A stretch of 6,615 bases of DNA from JAHFOW01 sp964370795 (GTDB lineage: Bacteria > Planctomycetota > Brocadiia > Brocadiales > Brocadiaceae), in the NCBI GenBank assembly GCA_964370795.1, contig CAYJME010000186.1, positions 1-6,615 on the forward strand. The letters run 5' to 3'. A program made the translations under genes and the position numbers. Below the pieces are notes generated by a model. The model did no database searches, had not been told where the DNA came from, and saw nothing but the letters and a program-made list of their open reading frames with translations. How positions within the stretch are numbered: the first letter of the stretch is position 1; each line of letters starts with the position of its first letter. This document shows, piece after piece, positions 1 to 6,283 of this stretch.

Positions 1-705
1 GGTCCTGGCACTATTGCTGATTTTCTGGATGACAACCGCATACAATACGAGATAATTGATCTTTCCGCCGGAGGCAAATTGCCGAAGTTAACGAGGGAGT
101 TACAGGCTGTGGTCTCGCTTGGCGGACCGATGAACGTTTACGAGGAAGAAAAATATCCCTTCCTGAGGGACGAAGACGCATTCCTGAGAAACGTAATAGA
201 TAAGGAAGTGGCATTTCTTGGAGTTTGCCTTGGCGCACAGTTAATTGCAAAGGCAAGAGATGCGCGGGTTACAAAGAATCCGGCAAAAGAAATCGGCTGG
301 TACAAGGTAGTTCTCACAGATGATGGTTTAAAGGATGATTTGTTTAAAGATTTTCCTGAAGTATTTAAGGTATATCAATGGCATGGCGATACCTTTGGTA
401 TTCCACAAGGCGGTAAACGATTGGCATTTGCAGAGCTTTGCCAGAACCAGGTCTTGAAATATGGAAGAAACATTTACGGCATCCAGTTTCACGTTGAAAT
501 CAAAAAAGATATGATCAGCCAGTGGGCGGACGCTTATAAGACAGAGTTAGAGTCTTTAAAAGGAATTGTCTCTGACAAACAGAAAATGCTGTCCGATTAT
601 GATGCCGTGTCAAGGGTATATATGAAACAGGCCGAACAGTTTTATGTCAATTTCTTTCGCATTGCGGGGTTGTTAAAAAAAGTAAATTATTCATTTCCTC
701 AGTAG
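1..705 (+). CDS. Class I glutamine amidotransferase, GMP-synthase-like (5' partial)
   Basis: The reading frame is open from base 1, so the true start lies off the left edge. A TTG at 79 is only an internal codon, because the upstream translation (GPGTIADFLDDNRIQYEIID) matches the usual N-terminal part of this family; about 10-15 residues are probably missing. Counting from base 1, the catalytic triad is visible: nucleophile Cys76 in GVCLGAQ (codon 226-228), then His164 and Glu166 in QFHVE (codons 490-492 and 496-498). The SLGGPMNVYE and YQWHGDTF stretches are also typical of stand-alone GMP-synthase-like amidotransferases. The family hydrolyses glutamine to glutamate and passes ammonia to an acceptor, and it acts in the cytoplasm. 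No synthetase domain is attached and no partner is visible, so the acceptor is unknown. At 234 visible residues the length is normal. The TAG stop lies inside the left arm of an inverted repeat, so the last few residues may have been altered by a repeat insertion. The family call is firm; the specific substrate is not known. Confidence 0.92.
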   Translation, partial: GPGTIADFLDDNRIQYEIIDLSAGGKLPKLTRELQAVVSLGGPMNVYEEEKYPFLRDEDAFLRNVIDKEVAFLGVCLGAQLIAKARDARVTKNPAKEIGWYKVVLTDDGLKDDLFKDFPEVFKVYQWHGDTFGIPQGGKRLAFAELCQNQVLKYGRNIYGIQFHVEIKKDMISQWADAYKTELESLKGIVSDKQKMLSDYDAVSRVYMKQAEQFYVNFFRIAGLLKKVNYSFPQ

Positions 706-775
706 GGGCGAAGCATTTGCTGTTCAGAAGATAAGACCGCATTCAAACGAACATCAGCAAATGCTTCGCCCCTAC
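702..775. repeat. Perfect 21-bp inverted repeat, MITE-like palindromic element
   Basis: The arm at 702-722 (starts GTAGGGGCGAAGC, ends TTTGCTG) is the exact reverse complement of 755-775, with a 32-nt spacer between them. Nearly the whole gap between the amidotransferase and the membrane protein is this element. It supplies the TAG stop (703-705) of the upstream gene and ends 8 nt before the downstream ATG. There is no run of T after the right arm, so it is not a standard intrinsic terminator. Its ends (GTAGGGGCGAA...) resemble dispersed palindromes that I recall from environmental bacterial genomes. No target-site duplication is evident at the flanks. In RNA it would form a very stable hairpin. 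Mobility is inferred from the shape only, since a single copy is visible in this window. Confidence 0.85.
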
Positions 776-783
776 ACTTAATT

Positions 784-3207
784 ATGCATAACAAGGCTTC
801 TCCTATCTTCACACGTTTGTGTCTTGCCGCAATAGGCTGTTATGCAACAATCGCACAGGTTATTTTAATCCGCGAATTCCTTAATATTTTTTACGGAAAC
901 GAACTCTGTCTGGGTATTGTCTTTGGGGCATGGTTTTTTGGAATTGCAACAGGGGCCTTTGCAGGTGCAAAATTAGAGCATACCTTTAAAAATCCCAATG
1001 CCGTTTTTACGGTTGCGTTGTTAGTCATGTGTGTTGCATTTCCAATTCAGATCGTTTCTATACGGGGAGTACGTAGTTTTTTACATGTTGGAATCGGGGA
1101 GTACATCCCTCTCATACCCCTTCTTTTATCATCTTTTGGACTCATCATTCCCTTCAGTTTTATCATTGGCTTTATTTTTCCATTCTCATCGTTGGTTATC
1201 AGGGGCGCAACAAGAGATGCTGCTCTGGATGTCGGAGTTGTGTATATTGTGGAATCCATGGGAAGTCTTATTGGGGGATTATTGTTTTCGTTCTACCTCG
1301 TATCAAGGTTTCACCCGTTTAAGATTATCACCATATTGAATATTATCATATTTTGTTTTTTAACTTTTTTTACTCTTTCTTCACATGAGGGAAAAAAGAG
1401 GTGGTCCTGTTATATCCCCCTGGGTTTGTTGTTGGTTATGATAGTAATGTGGTTTTCTCCCATTCCGGATAAAGTTGAAGAGTCTTCTGCCAAAAGGCGA
1501 TGGGATACGTTAAACCCGCATATTGAGTTGATTACATCGTCTGAAACAAAATATCAACACATAGATATCGGTAAACAGGCAGATCAGTATAGTATTTATT
1601 TGAACGGTCAATATGGCGGGGCCTTTCCCAATGAATATGAATACGCGCAGATTGCTCATTTGATGATGACGCAACATCCATCACCGAAACACGTGCTCCT
1701 GATTGGCAGTGGACTGGGCGGCCTTATTTCCGAGATACTCCTGCATCCTATAGAAACATTGGATTATGTGGAATTAGACCGGAATCTCCTGATTACGGCA
1801 GATAAGTATTTGACGGCGTCAGATAGACAATCATTGTCTGATAAGCGCGTAACCATATTCCACCAGGACGGTCGTTATTATGTTAAAAACACACCAAAGA
1901 AACACTATTATGACATGGTGCTCATAAATACCCCCGACCCCTCGACCGCTTTCCTCAACCGGTTTTATACCCGCGAATTTTTTAAGGAGGCGCAGGCTGT
2001 TTTAGAGCCTGATGGTGTATTAGCGGCCTCTGTTAGTTCTGCCGTAACATATATTGGCAAGGAGGTGGGAAGTTATACGGGGTCGCTCTATCGTACCCTC
2101 CATGAGACGTTTCGCAATGTACTGGTAACGCCTGGACAGACAAACTATTATTTTGGTTGTAACCAGGAAAATGTCATTACCTTTAGTCTGGAAGCACTCA
2201 TGGAGCGATACAGGCAACGGCACATAAAGTCTGCTTACTTTACAGAATATCTTTTCTATACACTCCTTCAACCGGAGCAGGTTGAATTTATCGAAAGTCA
2301 ATTGAGTCAGAGGAAGGATTTATTAATAAATACAGACGCAAAGCCGGTTACCTATTTTTTAAACCTTATTTTATGGGATTCCTTAAGTGGCGGACATTTA
2401 CACGGCTTGTTTTACGGTTTAAAAAAAGCAGGATTAATGTCGTTTCTCATGCTCATGCTCATGGCGTTCGCAGGCAGAATACTCTGTACGGTTTTAAGAC
2501 AATCAAAATCTCAACAAAAAAACATTGATCATACAATCCAACTTAAAACCAACGGTCTCATAACCTTGGCTACAACCGGCTTTACCGGTATTGCGCTGGA
2601 AATCGTGATCCTCTATGCCTTTCAGAACACTTATGGATACATCTATGAAAGGATGGGTGTTATTGTTGCCGTCTTTATGGTTGGACTCGCAATTGGTGGC
2701 TATTTGATGAATTGGTTTATTCAGAACGAAATTGGTAGGAGCCGTCTCCTGACGGCGACTGACAACAAAACAATGTCTCAACAGGGTCAATCGCAAACAG
2801 GATTGAACTCCTGCCGGTGGGTAAAAATACTGATCGTCTTGCAGGGTATCATTGGAGTGTATGCCCTTATCTTGCCGTTTATCATTTCTATCGTATATAT
2901 TTATTCAACTATTGCTGAGATTGAATTAATCTTGCTCATTGGCATTGCAGGGATATTGACAGGCTTAGAATTTCCACTGGTCAATAAAATATTTATACAA
3001 TCCAGGAGAGACATTGCGATGTCGGCAGGGGCTACGGACAGCGCCGATCACGTCGGCGCCTTTTTTGGGGCAATCCTAACAGGGGTCGTATTGCTGCCTA
3101 TTCTTGGTGTATTGGGAACGTGCATCATTTTAGCGGTACTCAACATATCAAGTCTCGTCCTGCTGGCCTTTTCAATCCCCTGGAGTAAAAATAAGTTAAA
3201 AGTATAA
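784..3207 (+). CDS. Fused membrane / spermidine-synthase-like protein
   Basis: This 807-residue protein has three parts. Residues about 8-226 are hydrophobic with some seven membrane spans. Residues about 240-530 are a soluble spermidine-synthase-like Rossmann domain. Residues about 541-800 hold roughly six or seven more spans. The nucleotide-binding loop is VLLIGSGLGG (304-313), followed by VELD (329-332), QDGRYYV (361-367) and YYDMVLINTPDPSTAFLNRF (375-394); NTDAKPVTYF (516-525) closes the domain. Genuine spermidine synthases have GGGDGG and D-S/A-S/T-D-P at these sites. Here the first motif Asp is Leu311 and the catalytic first Asp of the second is Asn382, although Asp385 remains. Aminopropyl transfer is therefore doubtful. 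The two membrane blocks resemble each other. The family is often annotated as fused MFS/spermidine synthase, and its function is poorly known. The ATG at 784 has no Shine-Dalgarno sequence, but it is the only start that keeps the first span. The gene is in the same frame as the upstream gene, 78 bp after its stop. The architecture is sure; substrate and reaction are unknown. Confidence 0.85.
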   Translation: MHNKASPIFTRLCLAAIGCYATIAQVILIREFLNIFYGNELCLGIVFGAWFFGIATGAFAGAKLEHTFKNPNAVFTVALLVMCVAFPIQIVSIRGVRSFLHVGIGEYIPLIPLLLSSFGLIIPFSFIIGFIFPFSSLVIRGATRDAALDVGVVYIVESMGSLIGGLLFSFYLVSRFHPFKIITILNIIIFCFLTFFTLSSHEGKKRWSCYIPLGLLLVMIVMWFSPIPDKVEESSAKRRWDTLNPHIELITSSETKYQHIDIGKQADQYSIYLNGQYGGAFPNEYEYAQIAHLMMTQHPSPKHVLLIGSGLGGLISEILLHPIETLDYVELDRNLLITADKYLTASDRQSLSDKRVTIFHQDGRYYVKNTPKKHYYDMVLINTPDPSTAFLNRFYTREFFKEAQAVLEPDGVLAASVSSAVTYIGKEVGSYTGSLYRTLHETFRNVLVTPGQTNYYFGCNQENVITFSLEALMERYRQRHIKSAYFTEYLFYTLLQPEQVEFIESQLSQRKDLLINTDAKPVTYFLNLILWDSLSGGHLHGLFYGLKKAGLMSFLMLMLMAFAGRILCTVLRQSKSQQKNIDHTIQLKTNGLITLATTGFTGIALEIVILYAFQNTYGYIYERMGVIVAVFMVGLAIGGYLMNWFIQNEIGRSRLLTATDNKTMSQQGQSQTGLNSCRWVKILIVLQGIIGVYALILPFIISIVYIYSTIAEIELILLIGIAGILTGLEFPLVNKIFIQSRRDIAMSAGATDSADHVGAFFGAILTGVVLLPILGVLGTCIILAVLNISSLVLLAFSIPWSKNKLKV
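3041..3066 (+). other. Intrinsic-terminator-like hairpin inside the coding sequence
   Basis: GCGCCGA (3041-3047), a 5-nt loop TCACG and TCGGCGC (3053-3059) form a perfect 7-bp stem with six G-C pairs. One C follows, then six T (3061-3066). This is the shape of a Rho-independent terminator, but it lies about 140 nt before the stop of the membrane/spermidine-synthase-like gene and encodes part of a conserved membrane stretch (DSADHVGAFFG). Ribosomes translating the gene would normally keep it from folding. Whether it ends any transcripts is not known, and codon choice around a conserved motif could produce it by chance. Confidence 0.45.
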
Positions 3208-3283
3208 AATTTCTGGTAACATTGAAAGCCGTTATCGATTTAGCGGGATAAGGTCAATTACCCTGTCAATGCAAAGAAAACGT

Positions 3284-3378
3284 TGTCATTGCTAAGGCAC
3301 TTCGTTATTATTCATGGTAAACTATAGCCTGAAGCAATTTCTATGGGAGGATTGCTTCGCTCCCGCTCGCAATGACAC
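3284..3378. repeat. Degenerate dispersed palindromic repeat in the 3208-3461 gap
   Basis: The gap before the peptidase gene contains a worn inverted pair. TGTCATTGC (3284-3292) is the reverse complement of GCAATGACA (3369-3377). Inside it, GAAGCAAT (3331-3338) pairs exactly with ATTGCTTC (3351-3358) across a 12-nt loop. The right part, ATTGCTTCGCTCCCGCTCGC followed by AATGACA, looks like a very common dispersed repeat of environmental bacteria (consensus type GTCATTGCGAGC...GAAGCAAT, read on the other strand). The left part has decayed between TGTCATTGC and TTCG. The rest of the gap shows no open frame and no clear terminator after the upstream gene. Confidence 0.6.
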
Positions 3379-3441
3379 TTTGTGTGAAGATTGAATTGCA
3401 CGTTTCGTATTTTTGATTGTTTGCTTAAAACTAAGTATTTT

Positions 3442-3448
3442 AGAGGAG
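3442..3448 (+). promoter_or_regulatory. Shine-Dalgarno sequence of the M16 peptidase gene (long spacing)
   Basis: AGAGGAG lies 13 nt before the ATG at 3462, which is longer than usual. An in-frame TAA at 3453-3455 rules out any start further upstream, so the ATG at 3462 is the first possible one, and it leads directly into a signal peptide. Confidence 0.6.
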
Positions 3449-3461
3449 CGCGTAAAGAAAC

Positions 3462-6101
3462 ATGAGAAATATTATTGCGGTTTTATTGATATCCACCTGG
3501 ATGGGGTGCATGGTGTGTTTCGGTGAAAATCAACATGATCAAATATCGTCCTTATTCAAAGAAACACAACAAGCATCAGTATTCTACCTGGATAACGGCA
3601 TGGAGATTATCCTCATTGAAAATCACGCCAGTCCCATGATCGCTGCGGTAACTATTGTTAAGACCGGCAGTCGCAATGAGGATGAGGCCAGCAATGGCTC
3701 AGCCCATTTTCTTGAACACCTGCTTTTTAATGGCACAAAGACACGCACACAGAAACAGATTTATGATGAGATGGATTTTTACGGGGGCTATAACAATGCC
3801 CACACCGCCCAGGATTACACCAATTACATGATACTCATGCCAAAGGAGTATATTACTCAGGGGATGGACATCCAGGCAGATATGCTCTTCAATTCCACCC
3901 TGCCCGAAGAGAAGTTTGAAAAGGAGCGCGGCATTGTGATTGAAGAGATTGGGAAGGGCGCAGACAAGCCTGAGTATCAGGTCAACAATCAATTCGTGAG
4001 GACTTTTTACGCCGGTACTCCATACGAACGGCCCGTGCTGGGAACGGTCTCCACCATTTTTCATTTACAACGTGAGAGGGTTTGGGAGTATTATCGAACC
4101 TGGTATGTGCCTAATAATATGACCTTAATGGTGATCGGCGATTTTTCAACTTCAGAAATGGTGAAACTGGTGAAAGAGAAGTATGGCCCATATCCGGCGG
4201 GGACTTTGCCAGAACACAAAACGGTGAGTCTTAAATCGCCGCAAACATTACGCATTGTCAAGGCAAATGGAATGGACAAATTCCCGAAAGATCGCCAGTA
4301 CCTGACCCTGGGGTTTGTATTGCCGCCACCGGTTTCTGATGACTTTCAGGTATTGGTATTGTTGTCTGAATTTCTTGGCGGCAGAGAGACTTCAGTCCTG
4401 AAGACATTATTCAAACAGGATCAATATAAAGACCTGGTTGAAGAAATCGATACGAGCATAGAATTCAACCGTGACTTTTCTACCTTGCAAATCTCTGCAG
4501 AACTTCCTTTAAATGTTGATGGAGAGCAAGTCGTTGAATTGATCGTTCAGTCAGTGCAGGGGATGCCAAAAACCAATGTCCCTGCCAGTGAACTACAATC
4601 AACACTGGTGGAAAGGGTAACACAGGAAGTTTATCTACAGGAAAATTTGCACTACTACGGCATGATGAAATCAGGTTTTCTGGCAGCCGGAGGTTATTCA
4701 CTCTTACGCAATTACATGGATGGTCTGATGAAGGCAACGCCGCAAGCCATCCAAAAGGTTGCTGAAAAATATTTGATTACACAAATACCTGTAGTTACGC
4801 TGATGTCCCCGCCGCAAGAAAAAACAACCGGTGACAAATCCGGCCAATCGGTAAACCGATACCACCAGGAAACGTTAAAAAACGGTTTAACCGTTGCTAT
4901 AAAGGAAAATCAGGACAGCCGTGTTATTGGTATACACCTCCTGGCAAAGGAGCGCAGTTTGAGTGAGGGGAAAGAGAAATGGGGGATGACGGAAATATTA
5001 CAACGAATGCTTCCCGATGGCGGTACGGTCAATCATCCGGACAAGGCGTTGTACCAGGAATTAGAGTCCACCGGCGCCGAAATAAAAGTTTGTGACGACC
5101 CTTCCGTCCCCTTTGACGACTATTACCACACCCCTCGCTTTGCCTACATTCGGTTAAAGTTAATAGATGCATTTTTCGGGAAGGGTTTGAAATTGCTTTC
5201 GGAAATGGTAACACAACCGAACCTTACGGAAAAATCCTTTGGTGAAGCAAAGAAAGAGGTTCTATCGCTCACAACCAACGCCCAAATGAGTACACCAAAG
5301 ATAGCCGACCGGATTTTTTACGACAATTTATTTAAAGAAAATCCTGGATTTGGCTGGTTGCACGGTGATGCCAAAAGGTTGGGGCAGATACAATTAAAAG
5401 ATGTGCAAGATTTTCAACGCAGGTTTTATAACCCATCAAATCTCATGCTCGTCATTTCCGGCAATGTCCCCGTAGAAAAGGCGCTGTCGCTGGTCAAACA
5501 GCATTTTGAAGGCACATGGGGCGAAGCTGGATGGCAGCCGCCGGCATTTACACCGCAGTTTAAGTCACAAGGTACTACGATCCGCGAAAAGGTTGGGAAA
5601 CAGCAATCCTCTCTTTCAGTGGCAAATATCTGTAATGTGGAGGAGAATGATTTACCGGCTCTGTATGTTTTAGAAAGTATCTTCAATGATCGGCTTGCGT
5701 TTAATCTTCGGGAGAAGCAGGGTCTCGCATACAGTCTTGGTATTAATTTTCATAAATATCATGGTGTGCAGTGGTACCGCATAACTATGGGCACACGGCC
5801 GGAAAACATTGAACGCGCCCTCAATAGCATTCGGGATGAAATACGCGCTATGCGTGAGGCAACTATTGAAGAGAAAGACCTGCAGAAGACAGTCAACGCC
5901 ATGCTGGGACGCCGCGGCATGCGCCGGTTGGACAGGGTAAATCAGGCATACTATATGAGTATGCAAATGCTTGATGGCAAGGCATCGGAAGCCGATGAAC
6001 AAGAGGTTGAAAAACTGAAGAGGGTAACGGTGCAGGACGTGGAACGGCTGGCAAGACAGGTATTCAAAAACGATGACCACTTAATCGTGATTGTGGAATA
6101 G
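3462..6101 (+). CDS. Secreted M16 family zinc metallopeptidase, two-domain (insulinase/pitrilysin-like)
   Basis: This 879-residue protein begins with a signal peptide: MRN, a hydrophobic core to about residue 20 and a likely cleavage near CFG-EN, so it should act outside the cytoplasmic membrane. The N-terminal M16 half (about 37-450) has the inverted zinc motif HFLEH (82-86), with His82 and His86 as ligands and Glu85 as catalytic base. The third ligand is Glu162 in ERGIVIEEIGKG, 76 residues after His86, the normal family spacing. The C-terminal half (about 465-879) has lost the motif (TEILQR at 510-515). It keeps the family's substrate-binding Arg750 and Tyr757 in LREKQGLAYSLG. This is the usual active plus inactive pairing that forms the peptidase clamshell, fused in one chain as in pitrilysin and PqqL rather than split between two genes. 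M16 enzymes degrade or trim short peptides and unfolded segments; the substrate here cannot be read from context. The gene has its own Shine-Dalgarno sequence, is 254 bp from the previous gene and shows no frameshift. Nothing nearby suggests pyrroloquinoline quinone synthesis. Confidence 0.93.
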   Translation: MRNIIAVLLISTWMGCMVCFGENQHDQISSLFKETQQASVFYLDNGMEIILIENHASPMIAAVTIVKTGSRNEDEASNGSAHFLEHLLFNGTKTRTQKQIYDEMDFYGGYNNAHTAQDYTNYMILMPKEYITQGMDIQADMLFNSTLPEEKFEKERGIVIEEIGKGADKPEYQVNNQFVRTFYAGTPYERPVLGTVSTIFHLQRERVWEYYRTWYVPNNMTLMVIGDFSTSEMVKLVKEKYGPYPAGTLPEHKTVSLKSPQTLRIVKANGMDKFPKDRQYLTLGFVLPPPVSDDFQVLVLLSEFLGGRETSVLKTLFKQDQYKDLVEEIDTSIEFNRDFSTLQISAELPLNVDGEQVVELIVQSVQGMPKTNVPASELQSTLVERVTQEVYLQENLHYYGMMKSGFLAAGGYSLLRNYMDGLMKATPQAIQKVAEKYLITQIPVVTLMSPPQEKTTGDKSGQSVNRYHQETLKNGLTVAIKENQDSRVIGIHLLAKERSLSEGKEKWGMTEILQRMLPDGGTVNHPDKALYQELESTGAEIKVCDDPSVPFDDYYHTPRFAYIRLKLIDAFFGKGLKLLSEMVTQPNLTEKSFGEAKKEVLSLTTNAQMSTPKIADRIFYDNLFKENPGFGWLHGDAKRLGQIQLKDVQDFQRRFYNPSNLMLVISGNVPVEKALSLVKQHFEGTWGEAGWQPPAFTPQFKSQGTTIREKVGKQQSSLSVANICNVEENDLPALYVLESIFNDRLAFNLREKQGLAYSLGINFHKYHGVQWYRITMGTRPENIERALNSIRDEIRAMREATIEEKDLQKTVNAMLGRRGMRRLDRVNQAYYMSMQMLDGKASEADEQEVEKLKRVTVQDVERLARQVFKNDDHLIVIVE

Positions 6102-6112
6102 ATTTTTTCAGT

Positions 6113-6139
6113 CACGAATTTACACGAATAAACACGAAT
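6113..6139. repeat. Three CACGAAT units at exact 10-bp period
   Basis: CACGAAT occurs at 6113-6119, 6123-6129 and 6133-6139, each start exactly 10 bp after the last, with A/T-only 3-bp linkers. It begins 12 bp after the peptidase stop codon. The spacing is one helical turn. Either a dispersed repeat fragment or a stacked protein-binding site could give this pattern. The resemblance to CACGAAT-rich dispersed repeats known from many environmental genomes makes the first more likely. Confidence 0.6.
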
Positions 6140-6143
6140 TATA

Positions 6144-6206
6144 ACAGGGATGGACGGGATAAACAGGTCGATAAATTTGTAATCCTGAAAATCATGTCCA
6201 TCCTGT
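6144..6206. repeat. Imperfect inverted repeat (ACAGGATGGAC type)
   Basis: ACAGGGATGGACGGGAT (6144-6160) aligns with the reverse complement of ATCATGTCCATCCTGT (6191-6206) with one bulged base and few mismatches. Similarity continues inward (AAACAGG at 6161-6167 against AATCCTG at 6181-6187). The unit resembles the widespread ACAGGATGGACAGGATT / AATCCTGTCCATCCTGT repeats of bacterial intergenic DNA. It could fold after the peptidase stop, but there is no T-run following it, so it is a poor intrinsic terminator. Confidence 0.6.
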
Positions 6207-6274
6207 CTACCAAAGTTCAATTTGGGTTATAAATACTTTCGATTTGTTTTCAATATATCCAATCTTTTTCTTGT

Positions 6275-6282
6275 GGAGGAGG
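6275..6282 (+). promoter_or_regulatory. Strong Shine-Dalgarno sequence of the zinc-ribbon gene
   Basis: GGAGGAGG sits directly before the ATG at 6284; pairing through GGAGG (6275-6279) leaves a 4-nt spacer. In this frame the first stop upstream is TAA at 6230-6232, and no other start codon lies between it and 6284, so the start is fixed. The strength of this site is the main support that the short frame downstream is a real gene. Confidence 0.7.
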
Positions 6283-6283
6283 A

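Noticed and set aside
79..705. A TTG start at 79 for the amidotransferase
   Set aside because: The frame stays open to base 1, and the translation before 79 matches the family's N-terminal region, so the gene simply runs off the left edge.
702..775. Reading the 21-bp inverted repeat as an intrinsic terminator
   Set aside because: The stem is strong, but it is followed by CACTTAATT rather than a T-run, and the left arm begins within the coding sequence.
3413..3441. Promoter-like TTGATT - 17 bp - TATTTT before the peptidase gene
   Set aside because: Transcription would begin at or after the Shine-Dalgarno sequence (3442-3448), which would remove it from the message; in AT-rich DNA such matches are common by chance.
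3501..3520. Lipoprotein signal (Cys16 or Cys19) in the peptidase leader
   Set aside because: The residues before both cysteines (TWMG-C, CMV-C) do not fit the usual Leu-Ala/Ser-Gly/Ala-Cys lipobox; an ordinary signal peptide is more likely.
5670..6080. Long minus-strand open frame opposite the 3' part of the peptidase gene
   Set aside because: It lies fully opposite a conserved coding region, has no recognisable motif, and is best explained as a shadow of the true frame.
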